Source of the DNA: an uncultured Anaerococcus sp.
GTDB lineage: Bacteria > Bacillota > Clostridia > Tissierellales > Peptoniphilaceae
Direction of reading: 5' to 3'
Length of the DNA: 7,140 bases
Assembly (NCBI RefSeq): GCF_947253225.1
Contig: NZ_CAMXYR010000066.1
Span: 1-7,140 of the forward strand
Both the position numbers and the translations under genes were made by a program. The notes under the pieces are model-generated. The model was not told where the DNA came from. It ran no database searches and saw nothing but the letters and a program-made list of their open reading frames with translations. Of the stretch, positions 1-5,915 are shown piece after piece (positions within the stretch are counted from its first letter, which is position 1; each line of letters opens with the position of its first letter).

Positions 1-1679
1 TTCTTGTAAACTTTTGATTTTTGTAAAAGCTCTTCATGTTTGCCTTCACTTTCTAATTTTCCGTTTTCAAGAACTACTATCTTGTCTGCATTTTCTACGG
101 ATTTCATTCTGTGTGAAATGATAACAACCGTTTTATCTTTAATCAAATTATTTAAAGACTCTTGAATTTTTTTCTCGTTGTCAACATCAAGGCTTGCTGC
201 TATCTCATCTAAGATCAATATCGGTGCATCTTTTAAGAAGGCTCTGGCTATAGATAACCTTTGTCTTTCTCCGCCTGATAGTTCAGTTCCGTTCTCACCG
301 ATAACTGTATCGAAACCCTTATCCATTTTTTCTATAAAGTCTGTGCAGTTTGCAAGTTTTGCTGCTCTTTTAACTTCTTCATCACTTGCATCTTGCTTTC
401 CTATCCTAATATTTTCCATAACGCTTTGATTAAATAGAACTACATCTTGGAAAACTATTGAAACCTTGTCAAAAAGAGATTCTGTTGATATTTCTTTTAT
501 ATCTTTGCCATCGATTAAGATTTGTCCCTCGTCGTAATCATAAAGTCTTGATATAAGTTTCAATATAGTTGTTTTACCGCATCCGCTTGCACCTACTAAA
601 GCAGTAACCTCTCCCTGCTTAGCTTTAAAGCTTAGGACATTTAACACTTTTGCGTCTTTATTGTAAGCAAATCCAACATCTTTTAAATAAATATCGAATT
701 TTTGTAGATTATAGTCTTCGCCATCTTGTAATTCTTGATTTTGAATTTCCTTTAATCTTTCAATTTTAGGCGATAAATAAAATATCTCCATCATACCCTC
801 TTTAGATGCATCAAGAGAGTCTTTTATCTTCATAGCCGCTAGTAAATAACCTACAAGGTAGAGAGCGCTTATCTCTTTGTTAATAATTAGATTTACGCCA
901 ACAAATATTACAACAGCAAGAGAAATAAAGCTAAAAATTGATGAAAGTGACATAATTAGAATAAGTCCTATCTCTGTCTTTAAGTGGACTTTTTCACTTT
1001 TATCCATTTTTTCATATAGCTTATCTTTCATTTCCTCTGATAAACCATAGGCTTTAATCTCCATTTGCATCTCGATATTTTCTTGAAAGCTTTCTGAGTT
1101 TTCTCTTAAGACGTCATAATATCTTTTTTGTCCCTTAACCTGATGTTTTTTAGATAGGGGTATAAATATAAAGCTTAATATCGTTGGAATAATTACAGCT
1201 AAACCCATCTTGACATTGCCAACTAGCATCATGATGGATATTAGTGGGAAGAAGAGTGCCATGCCACCCACTTTTGGTATTGCATGGCTCATTGCATGCT
1301 CTATACCCTCAATATCGGACATGATAGTTTGAGCTAGGTCTGAAATATCATGCTTAGAAAAGTATGATAGAGGTAGTTTTGATAAATTTTCTGCTGTCCT
1401 TATTCTTAAATCTGCACTTTCTTGATATGTTGTGCTATATAATTTATCATATTCGATAGAAAGCAAAATATACATTACTATCAAGGTAAAAACTGAGAAT
1501 CCTATATAAAATCCCTTGCTTTTACCAATATTTTCCAAAACTTCCTGAGCAAAAATCATTAGTAACATGGCAGGAAGCATGTTTATACAATAAACGAAAA
1601 ATGAAGCCAGTGTTGCTTTAGATAAATTTCTCGCTCCCTTATCTGTAAGAGCAAATCTTTTTTTATAAAACTCCTTCAT
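1..1679 (-). CDS. ABC exporter-fold permease/ATPase, second subunit (YbtQ/IrtB-like), C-terminus cut by window edge
   Basis: This is a fused transmembrane plus nucleotide-binding subunit of an ABC transporter, probably the partner of the gene just upstream in a heterodimer in the cytoplasmic membrane. The frame is open from ATG 1679 to base 1 (559 codons). Relatives are about 580-600 aa, so only the last few dozen residues are missing. Residues 20-300 carry the hydrophobic segments. The ATPase domain follows: FAYN A-loop near 337-340, Walker A GASGCGKT 363-370, Q-loop Gln411, signature LSGGE 467-471, Walker B with Asp491-Glu492, and switch His523. All key ATPase residues are present. The start overlaps the end of the upstream gene by 17 bases and has a strong ribosome site, GGAGGG, inside that gene, so translation is probably coupled. 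Substrate is inferred, not seen: the Fur site and AraC neighbour favour ferric siderophore import, but drug or peptide export cannot be excluded. Confidence 0.9.
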   Translation of the reverse strand, partial: MKEFYKKRFALTDKGARNLSKATLASFFVYCINMLPAMLLMIFAQEVLENIGKSKGFYIGFSVFTLIVMYILLSIEYDKLYSTTYQESADLRIRTAENLSKLPLSYFSKHDISDLAQTIMSDIEGIEHAMSHAIPKVGGMALFFPLISIMMLVGNVKMGLAVIIPTILSFIFIPLSKKHQVKGQKRYYDVLRENSESFQENIEMQMEIKAYGLSEEMKDKLYEKMDKSEKVHLKTEIGLILIMSLSSIFSFISLAVVIFVGVNLIINKEISALYLVGYLLAAMKIKDSLDASKEGMMEIFYLSPKIERLKEIQNQELQDGEDYNLQKFDIYLKDVGFAYNKDAKVLNVLSFKAKQGEVTALVGASGCGKTTILKLISRLYDYDEGQILIDGKDIKEISTESLFDKVSIVFQDVVLFNQSVMENIRIGKQDASDEEVKRAAKLANCTDFIEKMDKGFDTVIGENGTELSGGERQRLSIARAFLKDAPILILDEIAASLDVDNEKKIQESLNNLIKDKTVVIISHRMKSVENADKIVVLENGKLESEGKHEELLQKSKVYK

Positions 1680-3417
1680 TTGAAACCCTCCATTCATTCG
1701 CACTGTTAAACATCTCTTTAAGTCTCTTGTAGCTTGTGTCTTTTGACATTAATTCTTTGTCAGATCCTCTTTCTATAATTTTTCCACTATCCATCACAAG
1801 TATTTCATCAAGGTCTTTAATTGTAGATAGTCTGTGTGCAATCATGATAACTGTTTTATCTTTCATAAGATTTTTGAAAGCTTTTTGTAGTTCAAACTCG
1901 TTATCTGGGTCAATAGATGCTGATGCTTCATCCATAATAATAATTTTGGAATCCTTTAAAATTGCTCTAGCAATTGCAATTCTTTGTTTTTCTCCACCAG
2001 ATAAATAAACTCCTTTTGAGCCTATGATTGTATTTTCTCTTTCTGGGAATTTGTCTAATATCAAGTCGCATCCTGCTAATTTTAAGGCTCTCATAACCTC
2101 ATCTCTCGTTGCTTCTTTATTAGCTAAAGCAACATTATCATAAATACTTTTCTTGAATAATTTTGAATCTTGAAAAACAAAGGAAATAGCTTTAATTAAA
2201 GCTTGGTCAGAATATTCACTTATTGGCATCCCGCCTATCTTTATCCTTCCTTCATTAACATTGTAAAAACCTGATATAAGTTTTGCTACTGTTGATTTAC
2301 CTGATCCAGATGAACCGACTAGTGCATAGGACTTTCCCTCTTCTAATTTAAAGGATAAATTTTCAATGACAGCCTTATCATTGTAAGCAAAGCTTACATT
2401 GTCAAACTCAATATTATAATTTTTAAAATTATTGACATTACCATGGACCAATTTATCTTTTTGCATATCTTCGTAAAGTGCCTCTAAGGTATCTACTGCA
2501 TAATTTCCTTGAGAAATGTACATGGAGTACCACATCATTCTCATAAATGAAACAAAGAGAACTCCCGATAAAAATAAAATCATGATAAGCTCAAGTAAAA
2601 TCACCTTTGCACTGCCTAAGCTAGTCATAAAATAAAGAATAGGAATAATTAAAATTGCAATTAAACCAAAAAATAACCATTGGTACAAAACATAAGGCTT
2701 TTTACAAGATAGGGAATAATTATAAGCATACTTAGAGTAATCTTTTATCGCCTTGTAAAAACTTTTAAAGGACTCTACATTTGCTCTAAATATTTTTACA
2801 ACTTGCATCCCTCTAACGTATTCAACAGTCTCAGCACTTAGTTTTGATAGGGCTTCTTGGTATATCTTCATAAATTCTTGCTCACCCATCATCGCCCCTA
2901 AAATTAAGCCACCGATTATGGTAAGAGCAAGCAAGGTGATACCAGCTCTTATACTTACTATAAAGCCTAGCACAAGTACAAGTATAGGTGTAACTATTGC
3001 CTGAGAGCTATCGGGTACCATGTGCGCTACAACCTGATGAGTTTGTGCGGCGTTATCATCTATAATTTTTCTAATTTGACCAGATGGATGTAAGTCAAAG
3101 AACCTAAAGCTTGCTTTCTCTAAGCCGTCTATCCCCCTTTTTCTCAAATTTGTTTCAAGCCTAAATCCCAAGATGTGAGAACATGTTCCTGAAACAGAAT
3201 AAAATATTGCTCCACTTGTTAGTGTAATAACAGATTTTAATGCTAAGCTCTCTGCGCCAGATAAATTTGAATTAATTATTAACTTATCTAAAAATTTGTA
3301 GATTAAATAATATCCATATACCGTAAGCACAGCAGATATAGCAGAAAAAACTATAGCTAAAAAGCCGAGATATTTTTTATCTTCTACATAAGCAAGTAGT
3401 TTTTTGTAAATCTTCAT
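1663..3417 (-). CDS. ABC exporter-fold permease/ATPase, first subunit (YbtP/IrtA-like)
   Basis: This 584-aa fused permease/ATPase opens the ABC operon. Hydrophobic segments lie at about residues 15-45, 60-80, 138-178, 245-268 and 272-293. The EYVRGMQVVKIF stretch at 199-210 is, from memory, typical of the subfamily that contains YbtP-type siderophore transporters. The ATPase domain has FAYN 343-346, Walker A GSSGSGKS 368-375, Q-loop Gln416, signature LSGGE 472-476, Walker B Asp496-Glu497 and switch His528. Its ATP-site motifs are consensus, as are its partner's, so the dimer shows no sign of a dead site. ATG 3417 is supported by AAAGGAG eight bases upstream. Family knowledge: YbtPQ and IrtAB have exporter architecture but import ferric siderophores. 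The Fur operator and AraC regulator upstream favour that role here. Export of a drug, peptide or haem-like compound remains possible. Confidence 0.93.
   Translation of the reverse strand: MKIYKKLLAYVEDKKYLGFLAIVFSAISAVLTVYGYYLIYKFLDKLIINSNLSGAESLALKSVITLTSGAIFYSVSGTCSHILGFRLETNLRKRGIDGLEKASFRFFDLHPSGQIRKIIDDNAAQTHQVVAHMVPDSSQAIVTPILVLVLGFIVSIRAGITLLALTIIGGLILGAMMGEQEFMKIYQEALSKLSAETVEYVRGMQVVKIFRANVESFKSFYKAIKDYSKYAYNYSLSCKKPYVLYQWLFFGLIAILIIPILYFMTSLGSAKVILLELIMILFLSGVLFVSFMRMMWYSMYISQGNYAVDTLEALYEDMQKDKLVHGNVNNFKNYNIEFDNVSFAYNDKAVIENLSFKLEEGKSYALVGSSGSGKSTVAKLISGFYNVNEGRIKIGGMPISEYSDQALIKAISFVFQDSKLFKKSIYDNVALANKEATRDEVMRALKLAGCDLILDKFPERENTIIGSKGVYLSGGEKQRIAIARAILKDSKIIIMDEASASIDPDNEFELQKAFKNLMKDKTVIMIAHRLSTIKDLDEILVMDSGKIIERGSDKELMSKDTSYKRLKEMFNSANEWRVSNEGVL
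1686..1691 (-). promoter_or_regulatory. Ribosome binding site of second ABC gene, inside the first
   Basis: On the minus strand this reads GGAGGG, six bases before ATG 1679-1677. It lies within the last codons of the upstream ABC gene, whose stop codon (1665-1663) is downstream of the new start. The strong site fixes the start codon of the second gene and indicates translational coupling and fixed stoichiometry of the two subunits. Confidence 0.8.
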
Positions 3418-3467
3418 AATGACATCTCCTTTCTTTGATATCCCTTTTAGATATAAATTTGCTTATT

Positions 3468-3482
3468 TGATAATAACTATCA
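3468..3482. promoter_or_regulatory. Fur-type operator (7-1-7 box)
   Basis: The sequence TGATAATAACTATCA matches the 7-1-7 Fur box TGATAAT-N-ATTATCA at 13 of 14 informative positions. It has perfect outer arms, TGATA and TATCA. Read as the 19-base form starting at 3469, it matches GATAATGATAATCATTATC at 14 of 19. It lies about +4 to +18 relative to the predicted start of the ABC operon, a classic repression position, and abuts the -35 of the araC-type gene. PerR and Zur boxes are related but fit less well. Binding is inferred from sequence only. Confidence 0.72.
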
Positions 3483-3511
3483 TTGTATTTTTATTATACA
3501 TCGGTTATAAT
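3483..3511 (+). promoter_or_regulatory. Promoter of AraC-type regulator
   Basis: A perfect -10 TATAAT (3506-3511) stands 17 bases after a weak -35 TTGTAT (3483-3488). Transcription would begin near 3518, leaving a leader of about 60 bases before ATG 3578. The -35 directly abuts the Fur-type box and overlaps the reverse promoter, so the same factors may regulate both. The weak -35 fits a promoter that needs help or is auto-controlled. Confidence 0.6.
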
Positions 3512-3522
3512 TACTAATACAA
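3493..3522 (-). promoter_or_regulatory. Promoter of ABC transporter operon
   Basis: On the minus strand, -35 TTGTAT (3522-3517) is followed after 18 bases by a perfect -10 TATAAT (3498-3493). The start would be near 3486, with about 70 bases of leader to ATG 3417. The Fur-type box lies just downstream of the start. The two divergent promoters interleave: the -10 elements are only 7 bases apart, so polymerases probably cannot occupy both at once. Confidence 0.6.
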
Positions 3523-3562
3523 TAGTTTTAAATTAATAAGGCTAATTGGAATATTGTCTAAA

Positions 3563-3573
3563 AGGGATAGGTG
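3563..3573 (+). promoter_or_regulatory. Ribosome binding site favouring ATG 3578
   Basis: AGGG (3563-3566) and AGGTG (3569-3573) lie 11 and 4 bases before ATG 3578. The alternative in-frame TTG at 3554 would add eight residues (MSKRDRCI), but it has no purine-rich site at the right distance, and the predicted ribosome site falls inside that extension. ATG 3578 is therefore preferred. Confidence 0.55.
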
Positions 3574-3577
3574 TATT

Positions 3578-4570
3578 ATGACTTATTTTGATTTTGTAAA
3601 AGATTATATGAAAGTAGATGAATGTAAGAATAATAAGAAGTATTCAAGTGCAGGACACACTTTTTGTTGGAAAAAAGAGGACTCTACTTATGGAGAAGGC
3701 CTATATTGGTTTTATGAAGGAGACGTCTTCATTATCGATATCCATGATTTTTATATCAGTGAAGAAGTTGTTCAAAATAATACTTATAGCATGGCAGACT
3801 ATGTTTCAATTTATTCAAGCTACATTGTCAGCGCAAATGGAGAAAAGTTTAGTCCTTATCAAACTTTGACCGCAAACTCCTTATGCACTCTTGATTTTAA
3901 TAATATAAAAGATGACTTCCTATTTTTATTACACGAGAATTCATATTATCTTTGTGTTTCTATTGGATTTAAAAGGGAACTTTTGGAAAAGCACCTATCA
4001 TCCATTAATATTGATCCAGAATCATTTTATGGGGATTTGCTTGAAACTAATCAAATAATACTTACAAAGTGTTTAGAAAAAGTAGCTATGGAAATTTTAA
4101 ATTGTAAGATGGACCATCCTGCTGCGGATTTTTTCTTTAAAGCTAAGGCAAATGAATGGGTAAGTATAGTAATTGATACCTACTTAAATAGAAAGAAATA
4201 TAAAATTGAGTCAGACGATAATAAAGCACTTGAAGATGTAGCAAGATTCTTAGATGATCATTTCGCCATGAATGTAAATCAAGAAACCCTTAAAAAAATA
4301 TCTAAAATGAGTGGAACAAAATTAAAAAATTTGTTCAAAGAAAAATATGGTCAAAGTATTACAGAATACACCCAACGAAAAAGAATGAATGTAGCTGAAA
4401 CTCTTCTCTTAAATACCGAACTTCCTATAAAAGAAATTGCCGAATCTGTTGGATATTCATCCCCTAGCAAATTTTCCATTTATTACAAAAGATACAAAGG
4501 AAAACTTCCTAGCGAGGTTCGTGGTTTGGCTTGCGACCATCAAACTTTAAATTGTGATTGTTGTGATTAA
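3578..4570 (+). CDS. AraC-family transcription regulator with Cys/His-rich C-terminal tail (YbtA/PchR-like role)
   Basis: Counted from ATG 3578 this is a 330-aa cytoplasmic DNA-binding protein. Residues 1 to about 200 are a sensor region I cannot assign to a named fold. Residues 213-316 form the AraC double helix-turn-helix domain. The second helix pair, IAESVGYSS then FSIYYKRYKGKLPSEVR, matches the AraC family signature closely. After the domain comes an extra tail with Cys319, His321, Cys326, Cys328 and Cys329, unusual for the family and able in principle to bind metal or form disulfides. The gene is divergent from the ABC operon and shares a Fur-marked promoter region with it, the arrangement known for YbtA and PchR, which activate siderophore uptake when the ferric siderophore is present. 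Activation of the ABC genes and self-control are inferred. A role in another ABC export system is the alternative. Confidence 0.9.
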   Translation: MTYFDFVKDYMKVDECKNNKKYSSAGHTFCWKKEDSTYGEGLYWFYEGDVFIIDIHDFYISEEVVQNNTYSMADYVSIYSSYIVSANGEKFSPYQTLTANSLCTLDFNNIKDDFLFLLHENSYYLCVSIGFKRELLEKHLSSINIDPESFYGDLLETNQIILTKCLEKVAMEILNCKMDHPAADFFFKAKANEWVSIVIDTYLNRKKYKIESDDNKALEDVARFLDDHFAMNVNQETLKKISKMSGTKLKNLFKEKYGQSITEYTQRKRMNVAETLLLNTELPIKEIAESVGYSSPSKFSIYYKRYKGKLPSEVRGLACDHQTLNCDCCD

Positions 4571-4652
4571 ACTAATTTTTTTATTTATAGTTCATATTTT
4601 TAGTTTTAATGGATATGTATAGATATTTGTATTTGTGTGTATAGAGTTGATT

Positions 4653-4687
4653 AATCAAAACTACCGGCTTATCTTGTAGTTTTGATT
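4653..4687. terminator. Perfect 12-bp hairpin, possible bidirectional terminator
   Basis: AATCAAAACTAC (4653-4664) pairs perfectly with GTAGTTTTGATT (4676-4687) around an 11-base loop. It lies 83 bases after the AraC-type gene and also at the end of minus-strand transcription from the Nudix side, so it could end convergent transcripts. No clean run of T follows on either strand, although the arms contain TTTT. Terminator function is therefore only moderately likely; an RNA-stabilising stem is the alternative. The stop codon of a broken minus-strand reading frame falls in the loop. Confidence 0.45.
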
Positions 4688-4848
4688 GTTAATTCATCAT
4701 CTAATCTTTCATAAAGATCTTCTTTATTTATATCTGATGAACACATAAGTTCTGATTCGAATTTAGTAGCTAATAATAAATAATCAAAATACTTATCAAA
4801 ATTATCTTTGTTTAGCTTTTCAAAAGTATACTCCTTAATTCACCTCAT
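4669..4848 (-). pseudogene. Broken small reading frame, unknown product
   Basis: On the minus strand a 60-codon frame runs from ATG 4848-4846 to TAA 4671-4669 but has TGA as its third codon (4842-4840). After the TGA it reads as a believable acidic small protein (..EKLNKDNFDKYFDYLLL.. then ..INKEDLYERLDDEL..) with no further stop. No ATG, GTG or TTG in frame follows the TGA until the internal ATG 28 codons later. An AAGGAG lies inside the frame, but its nearest downstream TTG (frame-shifted) is followed at once by a stop. It lies 29 bases after the Nudix stop on the same strand. It is either a decayed gene fragment or a gene with a start I cannot see. I do not recognise the protein. Confidence 0.35.
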
Positions 4849-4877
4849 CGATATCAATTAAACTTATATATTTATTT

Positions 4878-5363
4878 TTAAAACCTTTCATCAGTAATGA
4901 TATGATGAACTCCGATATGCTTAGATTGAAGGTATTCTTTCATAAATGAAGGATAGGCATTATATTTTTCAAGCTCATCAATTGGTATCCAGTGCATAGA
5001 CTCTTTTACTCCGCCATTAGTAAGGCTTTGGCTATTAAGATTCTTATTGCCCTTTGGTTTCATCATATAATAAAAGGCAATCTCATGGCAATCGACGCCT
5101 GTTAAATCAGAACTTCCGACAAAGAAATTCTCATGTATCACGGCAAGATGGTCTACCTCATATTCAACACCTGTTTCCTCAAAAACTTCCCTTTTTACAG
5201 CTTCTTCCGATGTTTCTCCTAAATGGACTCCTCCGCCTATGGAGTAGTAATAATCATCAACGTCATTTCCTGCAAACAATACGCAATTATCTTCGACTAT
5301 AATTGCTGCAGCCCTATATCTGAACCACTTATTTCCTTTTCTAAAACCACAATCATGTTCCAT
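4878..5363 (-). CDS. Nudix hydrolase
   Basis: This 161-aa protein belongs to the Nudix family, which cleaves nucleoside diphosphates linked to another group (dNTPs, nucleotide sugars, ADP-ribose, capped or damaged nucleotides). The 23-residue Nudix box at residues 44-66 is perfect: Gly44, Glu50, Arg58-Glu59, Glu62-Glu63, Gly65 and a final Val. The glutamates bind the catalytic Mg2+. The lead-in strand (YRAAAIIVEDNCVLFAG) and the late HWIPIDELEKY segment are typical of small stand-alone MutT-like proteins. The substrate cannot be told from sequence. The ribosome site is weak (GTGAG, 5374-5370, six bases before ATG). It stands alone: the next upstream gene on this strand is more than 550 bases away across a scarred region, so it probably has its own promoter, though I see no convincing one. 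Confidence 0.93.
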   Translation of the reverse strand: MEHDCGFRKGNKWFRYRAAAIIVEDNCVLFAGNDVDDYYYSIGGGVHLGETSEEAVKREVFEETGVEYEVDHLAVIHENFFVGSSDLTGVDCHEIAFYYMMKPKGNKNLNSQSLTNGGVKESMHWIPIDELEKYNAYPSFMKEYLQSKHIGVHHIITDERF

Positions 5364-5429
5364 ATCTATCTCACTTAAAATCTAATTTATCTTATCTAAT
5401 TTCCCATTCATACCATTAATCTATTTGAT

Positions 5430-5462
5430 ATTGTTTCACTCCACTTTGTTCGTGAAAACAAT
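5430..5462. repeat. Terminal hairpin of the structured segment, candidate element right end
   Basis: ATTGTTTCAC (5430-5439) pairs with GTGAAAACAAT (5452-5462): ten pairs and one bulged A around a 12-base loop. It sits at the left border of the G+C-rich block, where a subterminal hairpin recognised by a Y1 transposase would be expected if the block is an IS200/IS605 remnant. The opposite end of such an element is not identified. Confidence 0.45.
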
Positions 5463-5640
5463 GTTAGGGCTTCAGCCGTAGCTTTCACCAATCAAAGCTT
5501 AACTATAGACCCTATTCCCGCAGGGAATTGTTGGTCGAAGTTATCCATGCAGATCCCAAATCTCTGATTTGGTTAGCGTGTCGGATATTCACTCGCTTCT
5601 CTTTGGGAAAGCCTGGCATGAGGCCTACTAATACTTACAA
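5430..5640 (-). ncRNA. Structured RNA segment resembling an IS200/IS605 right end / TnpB omega RNA, no tnpB present
   Basis: G+C is 81 of 180 at 5461-5640 against 30 of 120 in the next 120 bases (5641-5760), so the right border is sharp. The segment is crowded with short stems: 5430-5439 with 5452-5462; 5480-5485 with 5494-5499; ATTCCC 5514-5519 with 5523-5528; CCAAATC 5556-5562 with 5566-5572; GCCT 5611-5614 with 5621-5624. There is no long reading frame; a 23-codon minus-strand tail (5644-5573, ends ..REASEYPTR) could be the last residues of a lost protein. In TnpB elements the guide RNA overlaps the 3' end of tnpB and runs to the right-end hairpin, and this arrangement, plus my memory of similar AT-rich Gram-positive elements, suggests that identity on the minus strand. 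Without a search it is tentative. A cis-regulatory leader for the Nudix gene is the main alternative. Confidence 0.4.
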
Positions 5641-5715
5641 ATTTTCAAAAGCCTTGTGTGTGGAAATAAATCCATAGTTTTCTTTGATATCAAACCATTT
5701 ATTAATTTGAAGCTC
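5635..5715 (-). pseudogene. Fragment with cold-shock-protein-like motif
   Basis: Between two stops on the minus strand lies a 26-residue frame without a start codon that includes KWFDIKENYGFIS. This closely matches the RNA-binding strand of cold-shock (CspA-type) proteins, typically KWFN..KGYGFI. The rest of the domain (VFVHFS and onward) is missing; the frame ends after ..THKAFENL. It is probably debris of a csp-like gene or domain cut by the adjacent structured element, but 13 residues can mislead. Confidence 0.25.
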
Positions 5716-5915
5716 TTAAATGGATAAATTTCTTATCAGTACTAGTCATTTTTCTCATTTGACCCAGTATTAACAAGACCAATACTAACATATTAAATAA
5801 GATTAATTAATTAAAATTTCTACTAGCATTTGATATCAAGGACATATAGGAGATCACTTATATTATCATTTTCTTTGTAAAAGGCTTCATTAAATCATTA
5901 TCTCGAAATGTCAAT
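5641..5915. other. A/T-rich gap, decayed sequence, no intact gene
   Basis: This gap between the structured segment and the hydrolase has no usable gene. On the minus strand short frames without ribosome sites follow one another in different phases: an 18-codon frame at 5758-5702, another ending ..DLLYVLDIKC at 5852-5850 (approximate), and one ending near 5868. This is the look of a decayed gene. A small stem, AGTATT 5766-5771 with AATACT 5781-5786 (9-base loop), and the palindrome TTAATTAATTAA near 5803-5814 are present. There is no clear terminator for the hydrolase. Confidence 0.5.

Noticed and set aside
178..429. Plus-strand open frame of 83 codons
   Set aside because: Antisense to the conserved ATPase domain of the left ABC gene; no ribosome site and low-complexity Ser-rich translation.
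1736..2008. Plus-strand open frame of 90 codons
   Set aside because: Mirror of the ATPase domain of the first ABC gene; no homology I can see and no ribosome site.
3618..3869. Plus-strand frame inside the AraC-type gene
   Set aside because: Out-of-phase shadow of a clearly conserved gene.
4567..4610. Inverted repeat AAACTAA / TTAGTTT just after the AraC-type gene
   Set aside because: Only 7 A/T-rich pairs around a loop of more than 20 bases; too weak to call a terminator.
5054..5302. Plus-strand frame opposite the Nudix gene
   Set aside because: Antisense to the intact Nudix box; translation looks random.
5430..5640. T-box or other riboswitch upstream of the Nudix gene
   Set aside because: No T-box sequence (TGGNACCGCG type) and no recognised riboswitch core; no terminator/antiterminator pair with a T-run before the gene.
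5909..5914. Perfect TTGACA on the minus strand after the hydrolase stop
   Set aside because: No acceptable -10 at 15-19 bases and no intact gene directly downstream; likely chance in A/T-rich DNA.
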